DNA of 37,809 nt. Source: Blastomyces gilchristii SLH14081 (taxonomy: Eukaryota; Ascomycota; Eurotiomycetes; Onygenales; Ajellomycetaceae). This document shows, in pieces, positions 1 to 8,979 of this stretch; positions within the stretch are counted from its first letter, which is position 1; each line of letters begins with the position of its first letter. A model generated the notes under the pieces. That model made no database searches. It was given only the letters and a program-made list of their open reading frames with translations, and was not told the DNA's origin. Both the position numbers and the translations under genes were made by a program. The DNA lies in the NCBI RefSeq assembly GCF_000003855.2, contig NW_003101669.1:16016-53824 (forward strand), in the 5' to 3' direction.

Positions 1-15
1 ATTTTTACTCAGTGA

Positions 16-30
16 CTATTATCACTGTAA
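16..30. repeat. Target-site duplication, left copy, of the SINE
   Basis: The 15-mer CTATTATCACTGTAA occurs here and again at 398-412, directly bracketing the tRNA-headed unit between them. Its first C may belong to the element, so the duplication is 14 or 15 bp. This length is typical of target-primed reverse transcription. Confidence 0.8.
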
Positions 31-398
31 TTATTATTATTATTATTATTCTTTCATTATACTCATATGCAGCGGAGCTTATGATGAGTCCTTGCGTGAT
101 GTTAAATACAGGTCAAGTGTTGGTTATACAGGAGGAAATACAGGTGTTGAGACCACGCCAAGATAACAAGAACATAGGAAAATACAAAGGAGTGACATTA
201 GATACATGCAATAATACTCCCAGCCCAGGAACATAGAGCATTCATTGGAGTGATTTGTACACCTCTGTATTTATTAGGAACCTGAGGTGCTTGAGTTCCG
301 GATTTAATGTATCCCCTGCGGGTTTCGAACCCACGCGTCTTGGTTTCCCACGCCAAGGCGCTACCGGGTGGCCGCATTAACCATTCGGCCACCGGGGC
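31..398 (-). mobile_element. tRNA-derived SINE, apparently full length
   Basis: Read on the minus strand, the unit starts at 398 with a tRNA-like head carrying Pol III A and B boxes. It continues through a body of about 260 bp with no coding potential and ends in an (AAT)n tail, visible on the plus strand as a TTA/ATT run at about 30-52. The same 14-15 bp word lies immediately outside both ends. Head, body, simple-repeat tail and long target duplication together define a SINE; such elements are copied by the machinery of a partner LINE. It keeps its CpGs and is not AT-biased like the LTR elements further right. A lone tRNA pseudogene would not explain the tail or the duplication. I do not recognise the family. 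Confidence 0.75.
311..398 (-). promoter_or_regulatory. tRNA-like head with internal Pol III promoter
   Basis: The A box TGGCCGAATGG lies at 391-381 and a perfect B box GGTTCGAAACC at 331-321, with starts 60 bases apart as in long-variable-arm (Ser/Leu type) or intron-containing tRNAs. The T arm folds (GTGGG/CCCGC with a 7-base loop). The acceptor strands GCCCCGG and AGGGGAT pair poorly and no anticodon arm is convincing, so this is a tRNA-derived head rather than a working tRNA gene. Confidence 0.65.
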
Positions 399-412
399 TA
401 TTATCACTGTAA
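398..412. repeat. Target-site duplication, right copy, of the SINE
   Basis: Second copy of CTATTATCACTGTAA, identical to 16-30, directly abutting the tRNA-like head. Confidence 0.8.
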
Positions 413-979
413 GAAATAAGTATATTAATATCTGATTTTATTATATCTATAGTTAGTTAAATAATAGTATAATCTCAATTAATTATATTCTAACTAAAGA
501 AATGATAGTAGATAAATTAACTAAATTCTTGAGTATAATTATATTTCATTGATTTCTTGATTTACTAGATTTTATAAGTGAAGAGAAGTGAAATATTCAA
601 ACTCAATGTAGGTAGTATGATTTGAATGGATTTGAGGATGGCATAGCTAGATTTGCAAGAGATGTTTGATTCTTTTTTATGGCGTTTGAGATCTCGCATG
701 GCGATGCGAGGGGGGGTGTAGCAGCGTTCCGCCCCAGTGGCGTTGCCATAGCGATCGCTCCGCCTACACGTGATCTCATATGTATTATATATATAGCTAG
801 CTCTTCCCAACACGAATACAACAGATTAACCATCCCACAAGTTCGCTATGAACGATTCCTTCTTGTGCCAATACCTGGTCATGGGCCATTATCTCTCCTG
901 ACCTTGCTATTCACTCTTTCCAGAGATTTATATCTGTTGCAATGTGAAATCTGATCTGGCTTCGACCTTCTTACTTTCT
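413..979. other. Non-coding stretch upstream of the kinase gene
   Basis: Positions 413-670 are AT-rich with nothing recognisable. Positions 680-780 are abruptly GC-rich and include a perfect hairpin at 693-710 (CTCGCAT, loop GGCG, ATGCGAG) and a palindrome AGCGATCGCT near 748-757. Open frames here show no recognisable domain. The last 150 bp presumably hold the promoter and 5' UTR of the kinase-like gene. Confidence 0.5.
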
Positions 980-1968
980 ATGGATCTCCAACACGCGTCT
1001 TCAGCTAAACGCAAGCGTACATGCTGGACTTTGTGGTTACAGCACCACAAGGAGAAGTGTCCTTTCATCAATGATCTGAGCCACCTCTCACCTGATATCG
1101 AGTTTTTGGAGCTATTGTTCGCTGGAAGCCATAGTTATCTCTTCAAAGTACAGCTTGGGGGCGAAATATATACTCTCAAATTGGTATAGAATGCCTTCGC
1201 TTTATTACTGTGCCCACTTCAGACTGTCGCTCACAATATCTCTATTAGTACAACCTGACACAACCTGACTGGTCAGAATCACGGTTTGAAAGAAATGCGT
1301 GGGAGAAGGATCCCTTCATTGTTGAATGTCAAGTGTACGATTTCTTGATCGAGAACGAGCTGGGCGGGGTGGTTGGGCCTTGCTGCTACGGCTGGCTCGT
1401 GCTTGATAAAACCCAGGAACAATGTTTGGAATGGAAGTTTTCCAAACCCCTAGAATGGCGGCGGAGGGCGGATACAACAGGAGACCCTATTCGTGGACTA
1501 TTGCTCGAATACATTGATGGATGTACCATTGACAAGGCTAGAGTTACAGCCGCGGGAGCCCGGAGTTTGCGAGATCAGCTTGATCACCTACACAACATGG
1601 ACATTGCGCATGGCGACCTGTTTCCACGAAATATTATGGGATCAAATGATGGCCGTGCGTTTCTTGTTGATTTCAGCTCAGCAAAGTTATTTCCTCACAG
1701 TTCTTTTATGTTACGCAAAAGAGAAGACTTTCTAGACTACACTCGAGGTGAGAAATGCGTGCTTGAGCTACTTTTGTTTCGGCTTCAGCAGGTAAAGCCC
1801 TTCCCCCTTGATTCATGTGAGTTTTTAGCTTATGCAAACCAGTTAGAACGGCACCAAGGCATGGCATTTTGTACAGCCCAGAGCGAGGAACAAGCATATG
1901 GTCGCCCAGTGTGTTCCTGGGCAAGTGCGAATTACGCTGTGGTTGAGTCTCTACCTGATGAGTCATGA
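980..1968 (+). CDS. Protein-kinase-like protein, two exons
   Basis: Exons 980-1183 and 1249-1968 join in phase 0 to give about 307 residues. Exon 1 carries an N-lobe: a loop of the form AGSHSYLFKV (about residues 48-57) followed by YTLKL with the candidate ATP-binding lysine at about 67. Exon 2 carries the C-lobe: a hinge-like LLLEYIDG, the catalytic loop HGDLFPRNIM (H189, D191, N196) and VDFSSAK, where DFG has become DFS (about 209-211). The HGDLxPRNIM loop is typical of the small kinase-like/phosphotransferase proteins expanded in filamentous fungi. The start is the first ATG in the open frame; only a GTG (944) lies upstream. The frame is intact, so it may be expressed; the substrate cannot be told. 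DFS in place of DFG leaves activity uncertain, although the metal-binding Asp remains. Confidence 0.75.
1184..1248 (+). other. Spliceosomal intron of the kinase-like gene
   Basis: The 65-nt intron begins GTATAG, has a branch-like CTCAC about 18 nt before its end, and ends TAG. It contains in-frame stops in both flanking frames. Removing it links the lysine strand to a conserved-looking FERNAWEKD stretch, as expected in this fold. Confidence 0.7.
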
Positions 1969-3495
1969 GACTTCCAAGTCGAAGGGTATCTTGCGCCGGA
2001 CAGAGAGTACGATTCATAAGATTCAGCTTTATATCCAGCAGCGTTATCATTAGATACAGTTACCGAGAGAAAGATGAGAAATGACAATTTTAACTCCTGC
2101 CACCTCAGAAAGACAAGAGGAGAGATCTGCATTCATCTTCACCAACATTCTCTGATCGCAGCCATTGATGTGTCCAGTGCGTGAAGTAAACCACTAAGCC
2201 ATCAGAAATACCCTTCTCTGTCACCGATGAAATGTAATCCAGGAGGTCAGGAATATCACATCCAACTTCCAAGAGGCATGATGCTCGTCCGTTCTGTTGA
2301 TGACTTCTGTATAGCTCTGCTTCAATCACTCTTTTCATTGCCCATCATGGGTCATGGCAACCCTTTGCTATGTGCCTAGTGGGGAGTGTAACCCTTCCCT
2401 TCTCTGCAGTAGGCATCACCATCCAGCACGGACATCGATCTGCTACCCATTGCTCGATAATGGCTGGTCTCTATAGGGGACCTAGTGCCCTAAACTAACA
2501 ATCCATTTTTCTTCTAAGAAAAGATGCGTGTTTTGTTGTTGCCATTTATCAACATTCTGGTGTGAACGGACAGACTGGTAAGAAGTAGGCACGACGATTC
2601 ACGCGGTGTGGCCACTGCCAACAATAGATTCACAGGCCCAATTAGAATGGTGTGGAACCAACAACCTGCTCACAGCGTAGCGAGATTACGGGGAAGTCGG
2701 CTGTATGCTAGGATGTAACATGTGGGTGCAAATCCTCATTCACTGAAAGTCCAGCGGTTTTTGCTGATTGCATTTGCTGCTGTCAGCTGTGTGATATCCT
2801 TGCATGGTATCCCTTCTTCGCATTGTATACCATGGCCAGCCCCACGATTTCATTCGGCGAGGGACATCAGTGGATCCGAACTGGGTTGTTTTTAGCTGAG
2901 GGGCGAGCGGGGGACCCGAGCCGCTGCATTCACTTTTGCCATCAATTGGGTGATCTCATGGTCAGTTGCATTCTGTCTCATGAGTATGAGGCTATGAATG
3001 GAGCACGAGCTCGCCGGGCTTGTCTGTGAGGCACTGATCCCTGATGAATTTCTGAGGATTCTTAAGCTCTGCGCCAGTCAAACAGTGCGGTTCAGAGGAA
3101 CACTAGCTGTTTGGGTTGCATTTCTTGAGTTACATTGTTGTCAATTCGCATTTTGCAGGCAGTTCCCGGGTTGAGCGATGCCTGCGCAGGATCCCGTGTT
3201 AAGAGCATTTACACTCTACGTAGAAAATGTGATGGAAGTGAGTAGGTAGAATGAGCACAAGTAGAAATTTCTCCCACCTGGTATCGGGGGCTGCAAACAT
3301 AAAAGGCGCCACTTCTCTCAAGAAGAATCCTCCTTTCAGAAGAACTCCACAAGCACAGCAAGCCCACACAGTATCCTTTCACAGCAAGCATAAATTCCAA
3401 TGACAATGACACCCTCTCTGCAGGAACATGCCACAGCACGTCAAATTCCAGGGAGGTCTCATGGCCTTAAGTTGTCACTCAAAATCTGACCTCTG
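1969..3495. other. Gene-poor region between two genes
   Basis: About 1.5 kb of ordinary base composition with no frame I can assign to a family. Short frames at 2823-3029 (+) and 3209-3439 (-) show no domain. The right end may hold upstream exons of the next gene, because its frame is open to about 3490 without a good ATG. Confidence 0.5.
2105..2338 (-). CDS. Hypothetical small ORF, possibly an exon fragment
   Basis: A 77-residue frame with ATG at 2338 and stop at 2105. Its composition is protein-like and low in simple repeats, with a segment containing LEVGCDIPDLLDYISSVTEK and several Trp residues. I do not recognise it. It could be a small gene, an exon of a decayed gene or chance; there is no neighbouring exon I can join to it. 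Confidence 0.22.
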   Translation of the reverse strand: MKRVIEAELYRSHQQNGRASCLLEVGCDIPDLLDYISSVTEKGISDGLVVYFTHWTHQWLRSENVGEDECRSLLLSF

Positions 3496-3817
3496 TTGGA
3501 ATTAGAATCCTTAGCAGCGAGTTTCCATGGATCGAATCATCCACAATTCATATGGCCCGACGGTGAGCCTGGATCATCGCCAGATAACCCAATTGATCTG
3601 AACAATAGAATGGATGAACAACATGACACAGAACCACTTAGTGATGATAGAGAACTGTCACGTTTTGGAGGTGACACCGAGCATGGATGTGGCAGTGAAA
3701 CTGGTGATGAAAGAAGTAGTGAGACAACACCAATTCAGGACCTGGAAGAGTTGTCGCGGGCGCAACCACGGCCAGGGTCATGCCCAACAGGGCCCACCGG
3801 GCCGGAGTCAAGTGAAC

Positions 3818-3863
3818 GTGAGTTTCCCTGATACTATGGCCTGTAGAGAGCATATATTGACAG
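3818..3863 (+). other. Probable intron of the chromodomain-like gene
   Basis: The 5' site is GTGAGT, a branch-like CTGAT lies at 3828-3832 and the 3' site is GACAG. The 46-nt length is short but within fungal range. It is the only acceptor I found that joins the acidic frame to the downstream frame without a stop. Confidence 0.5.
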
Positions 3864-4310
3864 ATGCAGAAGGTCTTGACTGCCCTGGCAGTGACAAGGA
3901 GAATGTTGAACCATCCCCGTCGCCACCACAGTCCATCTCCACAATACCAGACAACGTCTCTCAGGACCGACCCTTGAGGGACATTGATGCCACAGTCAGT
4001 GGCTCTTTTAGACACCCTCTTGAAGCAGACACAGGCTGCCCCCATATCCTGCTACACCGTGAGGCTAGGGATGGGAGTCTCGAACTTCTCCTGTGGGCGC
4101 CCATTTGGCGGTCGGAGGATGACATTGCAAAGGTCTATCCGGATCAGCTCAAGCGATACAAGGAGAGGTTTGGCATTAGGTTTGCAATAAGGGCCTCTCA
4201 GGTGGGAAAGAGAGCACCGTCCCCTTTTCCAGAGCCCAGGAGATCATTCCCGTCAGAAAAAGCTGCGGCAGAACTAAGTTTAGGTATCATGCCCAAATCA
4301 CGTGCCCAAA

Positions 4311-4315
4311 TGTAT
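4311..4315. repeat. TSD TGTAT, left flank of Copia B0
   Basis: TGTAT here and again at 8980-8984 immediately outside the two ends of B0. Confidence 0.75.
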
Positions 4316-4372
4316 TGTTAAAGGATAACGTTGTTGTCTATGTGTAATCTACCTAAGGTGAAACTATATGGC
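4316..4372 (-). repeat. B0 3' LTR remnant
   Basis: On the minus strand this matches the last part of family-B LTRs (ATATAGTTTCACCTTA to a TAACA end). The 5' half of the LTR was lost in the deletion that fused it to the pre-integrase coding segment, and the ORF reads straight through the junction. Confidence 0.75.
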
Positions 4373-5490
4373 AATATGGCGTGATTTTTCCCATATGTTA
4401 ATTGCTTGAAGGTGTAGCCTTGTTGCACAAGCTTGCCTAGACTGATAAGATTAACTTCCAAATTCGGGGCATAGTGGACATCATTCAATATCATATTTGT
4501 TCCTTCAACTGAAATGCTTGTATTCTCAACTATCATGGCAAGGACTCTGATTTCATCTGCTATTGTCAATGATAATTTAACATTCTTCTTTTCCCTCACA
4601 ACAAGATCTCTATAAGGTGTGGCATGAGCATCTGATCTAAAGTTCAATATTCAAGTATTCTTTGTTGAGTTATTGTTTGAACAAGTTCTATCTCTCAAAG
4701 AGAACATTTTCACAATACTGTGAATAGAATCAGTTTTAGTATTGATATCATCTCTATCTCTACCTTTTCTGAAAGTATTGAAATTGATAGAACATTTCTC
4801 AGAGTATTTCTTTTAACAGTCATTCTGAACATGATTAACTCTGTCACAGTGATAGCAGATTCTCATTAAACTCTCTCTATATACTGGCTTGAAGTCTGTA
4901 TTCACATTGTTGCTTTTTTCATTATCTGAGTTTTTTATATTGTTAACTGTATTCATTATCACATTCTTTAAGACTTTTCTCATTGCAGGAAGGTGTAGTA
5001 GAATATCTTGACAGAGACTTATAAAGTCAGCTTTAAGAGATTGACTATCATCTCTGTCAATCTGATTCATTCAGTTTCTAATAAATAATACTCATATCTC
5101 ACTCATCTCAGTGAGTAGATAGTTAAAAAACATGTAGTTCTCAGTCTTAAATTCTAGACATATATATTCAGTCTATATAGTGATTAAATGTTTAATAAAG
5201 ATCTGATCAGAGCTCTTAGTCTTAGCAGACAGAGTGATAATTTCTCTATATAATCTTATTCTTCTAACAGCAGGTCTTTCAGTGAAATTCTCTTCTGTAA
5301 TCTTTTACAGAGTGTAGATGAATAGCTCAGATTTCTTTAATACTGTAAAATAAGATTTCATCTGTGAAGCAATCATAGATTATATATAATTATACAGCTA
5401 CATATTACATTCTTTTCAAAATTATTGCATATTATTGCTTACATTCTTTATAGAACTGACTTACTTCTTATCAATGATATCAACTATGCA
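4372..5490 (-). pseudogene. B0 gag 3' part, protease and gag-pre-integrase remnant
   Basis: In transcription order there are a gag C-terminal stretch, a zinc knuckle CYHCDRVNHVQNDC (CX2CX4HX4C, open frame 5070-4813), and a retropepsin-like start SDAHATPYRDLVV in which the catalytic DSG is changed. The open frame 4647-4318 continues with LNDVHYAPNLEVNLISLGKL, the hallmark end of the Copia protease domain. The knuckle is intact here, while A1 and A2 have lost a cysteine. The Copia pol is truncated just after this point. Confidence 0.75.
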
Positions 5491-5495
5491 GAATT
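5491..5495. repeat. TSD GAATT, left flank of element C
   Basis: GAATT directly precedes the C 5' LTR and is repeated at 8289-8293 directly after the 3' LTR. Confidence 0.85.
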
Positions 5496-5590
5496 TGTCA
5501 GGTCACGTGATCTGGCTTACTAATCCTTTCATCATATAACTTTCCACAAGCTAGCAACCTTTCAATCACACAAGCTTTACATCTTTCACA
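5496..5590 (+). repeat. Element C 5' LTR
   Basis: 95 bp, TGTCAGG to TTTCACA, the same length as the 3' LTR and differing only at a few transition sites. It contains the palindrome TCACGTGA (5503-5510) and an ATATAA TATA-like box. Confidence 0.9.
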
Positions 5591-5604
5591 GGTTATGAGA
5601 CCTG
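5591..5604 (+). promoter_or_regulatory. Primer-binding site of element C
   Basis: GGTTATGAGACCTG starts directly after the LTR. Its first nine bases match the complement of a CAU-anticodon loop of a methionine tRNA, as in Drosophila copia, where a half tRNA-iMet primes synthesis. Primer identity is inference. Confidence 0.5.
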
Positions 5605-5656
5605 TTTTGTATAAAATCACTGTCAATTCAGAATTCCTTGTCAATATAATTATTAT

Positions 5657-8029
5657 TTGAACTGCTGCTTCATTCAATATGCTCTTCAGAAGTTAAAATC
5701 ATCTTATTCTATCAGTATTGATGTGTTTGAGATCTTGATAATCAATAATACTACTGCTCACTTAAAAAAGAGGCTTGCAGAAAACACATCACATTTGCAA
5801 AAAAGCAAGAAAAAGAGAACAATATTGACAAGGATTCAATAAACAAATATCAAGATGGTGAATTCAATACAATCTCACTCACATACATGTTCATGATCTT
5901 GTGTTCTTTTCACTGAGTCAGTTGCAGTTGATGATGATGATTCTTCACACTTACACTCTGCCAGTGAACATTCTCCTGGAGTCTTTGAAAGCTTCATTAT
6001 CAAAACACCCTCTCAATTTGAAGCTGGTTTGAATACAGCTTCTGACACGGTCAGGCCGGCCCTCTGATCTACTCAACAGCTTGATGAAGCTGGTTCTCTT
6101 GATGAGAATATTGAACACTCAGATGTCTACTGTTCAGACAGGGCAATATCAGACCAATAGAAGAAGCATCTCAAGATGATAGTTGAGATGAAGAAGAAGA
6201 AGCGAAGAGTTCTAGAACTCGAACTACAACTGGAAAAACTCTGTCAACAGAGATTCTCATCCTCTACAGATCGACCACAGAATGTCATCAATCATCCTGC
6301 CACCTCTACAGCCACATGGAATCCTAATCTCAGTGAAAGGTTGGAATTCAACCTTTATGAACTGGATAGCTGTGTTGGCAAGGCAATCTCCCAATTCAAG
6401 GAAGATGTCAAGAATACTGTGAGACCAAACAGTCTAACTGATACATTCAATTACATCACATGAAGTATCTTCATGAAAGTGAAACTGGTTGATACACAAT
6501 GTTGATATATGATAGAGAAACAACAGACTCAGAACCCTCTACAAAGAGATGATGAATGAGCATCATTCTGAGACACCAGAAACTGGTGACTCTACACATT
6601 CATCTCAAACTCATTGAGTGCAGGTGTCAGACCACATTTCTCCAAATATGATGAAAATCAGATTGCTTATACTCTATGGAATGCAATTGAACAGGAATAC
6701 TCTGTCCTCAAAACACAGTTACACTGTGAGGCAGTTCTGGAATTCATGTCTCTTGGTGGCACACAGGTCACCAATCTACACACATTCTTTGATAAGTTCC
6801 GGTCCGCCATCATAAAATTGAAGATGTTGAATGCTTCCCCCCCAGATGCATGGATATTTGATATCTTCTACTCAGTCCTACTCAACAATTGGAGGAATTA
6901 TGTTCAGAAGAAGATAGAGGAGATACAGGATTCCAAATCCACAGCTGTGGTATTGAATGTTGATCTTCTCATGGAGGAAATCCGTTCGCGGCTTGATTCT
7001 CCAAAAGATAAAAAGAATCTACAGAATACAGATTCTGCGGCCAACTCTGCTACAACAGCTACAACAGCAACTACAGCTACAACAACCACTACACCTACCA
7101 ATTCTAACAACAATACATCGAATTCGGCCCGTGGAGGCCGTACTGGATGTGGTTGTGGTAGTACTCAAGGGGGCTCCCGAAACCATCGGGGATCGGGAAA
7201 CCCACCTACATGTCCTGAATGTGAGAGATCTCACTTTGGCAACTGTTGGTTGGCCAATCCAGACAGTGCTCCAGATAATTGGAGGATCTACAACACTGTG
7301 AGGATAAAGGAATTCAAAGAAAAGAAGGAAAAGAACAATAGTGAGAGTGAGACTCAACTATCCATTACAGATAGTTCAGAGACCTTTCAGATGGCAAACC
7401 TCACAGAGGTTATCAATGTGCCAGCCTGTTTTATGGAATCTCACAAGGATCCCTCCAACGGGCGTTTATACATATCAAAAGACGTCATCTTCCAGGAGGA
7501 CCTCCATCTTGCCAATCCATCAATACCGACTACTCCACACAACCCGAAGGTCCTACTCAATGCGGCTCATAAAGCGGCTGCGGCGATTCCTTCAGCGACA
7601 CCAGGCCTACCCACTGCAGCCCGTCAAGAGACTGCAGCGATTCCTGATCCATCAATTGATAATCTATTCATTGATGAGGAAATTCGACCTGAGTGTCCAT
7701 TATTTCTCATACCCACTAATAATTGGTGGATTGACTATGATATCTCCGCGAGAATACCTACCCTTTTAGTGCAGAATACACTGAACTCCCCGAAACCCAC
7801 AGTTGAATCTGATGACCCTCCGACATCTACAAGAGATATCACTATAGTGAGGGAATCAACAGTGGGGGAATCTTCAGTGAGGGACAGTCTTGAAGACCTA
7901 CTCACCAATCCCGAGATTGCTGCACTTCCGATCCTGAAAAACCTCACACGCGCCAAAGCTTCCATGGAATGGAAGTATTATTACAAGGCCTGTGTTAAAG
8001 AGGTCAACTGTTTGAAATATATGCATTGA
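5657..8029 (+). pseudogene. Copia Gag of element C, fused to a stub of pol
   Basis: A single reading frame (phase of 5657, 6176 and 6614) runs through with about ten stops, mostly TGA, TAA or TAG at expected Trp, Gln or Arg codons. The frame 6614-8029 is fully open (471 codons). An acidic and then basic N-terminus is followed by a Copia Gag core (LWNAIEQEYSVLK, then FFDKFRSAIIKLKML), a Thr/Ala/Asn-rich linker, a Gly/Arg-rich stretch, and the fungal Copia zinc motif CPECERSHFGNCW. The last part (ASMEWKYYYKACVKEVNCL) resembles the start of Copia reverse transcriptase, so an internal deletion joined the end of gag to pol. The real start is unclear because no ATG begins the frame. Confidence 0.75.
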
Positions 8030-8181
8030 AAAGAGAATATAAAGAAGATAGGGAGATAGAGGGATAAAAAATGATGTATATCATGACTGGTTTTTCATTG
8101 CTACACATTTTCCAGTCATTTTTTGTACCTGTACTTGATTTGAAGGCGAATTTTGTATATAGCATTGTGTATAGTTACTCT

Positions 8182-8193
8182 GGTGAGTGGGGG
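8182..8193 (+). promoter_or_regulatory. Polypurine tract of element C
   Basis: GGTGAGTGGGGG sits directly before the 3' LTR, where plus-strand priming occurs. Confidence 0.6.
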
Positions 8194-8288
8194 TGTCAGG
8201 TCATGTGATCTGGCTTACTAATCCTTCCACCATATAACTTTCCACAAGCTAGCAACCTTTCAATCACACAAGCTTTACACCTTTCACA
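8194..8288 (+). repeat. Element C 3' LTR
   Basis: 95 bp, TGTCAGG to TTTCACA; a near-identical partner of 5496-5590. Confidence 0.9.
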
Positions 8289-8293
8289 GAATT
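8289..8293. repeat. TSD GAATT, right flank of element C
   Basis: Second GAATT copy. The B0 sequence resumes after it. Confidence 0.85.
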
Positions 8294-8867
8294 ACTTTAC
8301 AGTCAGTAAAATCTCTTTCTTTCACATTGAATAGTTCTCAGAGTCTGTAAGAGTAATTAGTTATTTAATATACTTAATCTGATCTTGAAATTCTTTCAAA
8401 ATCTTCATCAGAGCAGATATTCTTTCTTATTTCTGTAAGAACTGTGTCAGATCTGTACTAACAGTATTATTAGTATCAGTCAGAACCTTATCTACTCTAC
8501 TAGTTTTCACTCATTCAATTTTCTATTGAAGTTTCATTATTTTCATCTTCATACAATTTATCTCACTCACAGAAGTTAAATTACATAGACTATTCTCTTA
8601 ATTCAATATTCTAATGATGTATGAGATAATCAGATCTATAAAATCTCTATCAGAGTTATTTATTATAGATGTTATTAAGTTAACTGTTATTCTCTATTAC
8701 ACTTTCAGTGCTTTCAGATTTCATTTTCTTTATACTGATATATATTTCTTCATCAAATCTGTTATTCTATCAGGTTTTAAGTTAATTATAGATTTAAAGA
8801 GACATCTAGACACATTCAATAATATATAAAGATATAGTTAGTGCATTATCAGCAGTTATTCATAGAA
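8294..8867 (-). pseudogene. B0 gag 5' part
   Basis: The minus strand is homologous to the start of gag in B3 (28170-28700): for example, the segment near 8760-8830 is the reverse complement of that near 28210-28260. Stops are frequent and no protein could be made. It continues at 5490 on the far side of element C. Confidence 0.6.
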
Positions 8868-8880
8868 GAGCTTTATAACC
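8868..8880 (-). promoter_or_regulatory. B0 primer-binding site
   Basis: On the minus strand GGTTATAAAGCTC follows the LTR. It aligns with the PBS of A1 (GGTTATGAAGCTC) and B3 (GATTATAAAGCTC), differing by transitions. Confidence 0.5.
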
Positions 8881-8979
8881 CGTTAGAGAATAACACTGTT
8901 ATCTATGTATAATCTATCTAAGATGAAACTATATAAGTTGAGTAGCACGTGATTAGAGTAGATGTAGTAATCATTAACA
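8881..8979 (-). repeat. B0 5' LTR
   Basis: Family-B LTR of 99 bp beginning TGTTAATGATTAC on the minus strand and ending CTAACG, where the other copies have CTAACA or CTAATA. It contains a CACGTG hexamer shared with the B3 3' LTR. Confidence 0.8.

Larger units (their letters stand above)
3496..4321 (+). pseudogene. Host gene 3' part with chromodomain-like C-terminus, cut by a Copia insertion
   Basis: Two open frames, 3496-3817 and 3864-4321, join through a 46-nt intron to about 260 residues. The first exon is acidic and low-complexity (many D, E, S, P), typical of a disordered nuclear-protein linker. The second carries a DKENVEPSPSPP linker, then a segment running from HILLHREARDGSLELLLW through SEDDIAKVYPDQL to KRYKERFG, which resembles a fungal chromodomain-like fold: strand with hydrophobic-x-HR, DG turn, aromatic, WxSEDD, terminal helix. 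Exon 1 lacks a clear ATG at its left end; an internal ATG is at 3610, and upstream exons may lie before 3496. The frame ends MYC-stop, with the stop lying inside the B0 element (from 4316), so the natural C-terminus may be lost. Family assignment is inference. Confidence 0.5.
5496..8288 (+). mobile_element. Element C: short gag-only Copia derivative
   Basis: A 2,793-bp element with two 95-bp LTRs (TG to CA), 5-bp TSDs (GAATT), a PBS directly after the 5' LTR, a purine tract before the 3' LTR, and one long frame encoding Copia Gag. Integrase, most of reverse transcriptase and RNase H are absent, so it must have moved with proteins supplied in trans. Its composition is much less AT-rich than the B0 element it sits in, so it inserted later. 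It splits the B0 gag. Confidence 0.88.
4316..8979 (-). mobile_element. Copia element B0, internally deleted, carrying nested element C
   Basis: A Ty1/Copia element on the minus strand: 5' LTR at 8979-8881, PBS, gag, zinc knuckle, protease/pre-integrase segment, then an abrupt jump to the last ~57 bp of the 3' LTR. Integrase, reverse transcriptase and RNase H are missing; the deletion junction is near 4372. TSDs are TGTAT on both sides. Element C (5496-8288) is inserted in its gag. Its closest relative in the window is B3 (28058-33658), which keeps the parts missing here. It interrupts the chromodomain-like gene on its left. Confidence 0.8.

Noticed and set aside
311..398. A functional tRNA gene (Pro or Ser)
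   Set aside because: Acceptor strands and anticodon arm do not pair properly. The surrounding AAT tail and long TSD show it is a SINE head.
12..407. Small ORFs 12-236 (+) and 198-407 (-)
   Set aside because: They lie inside the SINE and its simple repeat and have no domain.
6904..7357. Minus and alternate-frame ORFs over element C gag
   Set aside because: They mirror the Thr/Ala/Asn and Gly/Arg repeats of the Gag linker, and the sense frame has clear Gag motifs.
8614..8829. 71-codon plus-strand ORF in B0
   Set aside because: It is the antisense of B0 gag; the reverse complement aligns with B3 gag (28206-28427, which itself yields a minus-strand shadow ORF).
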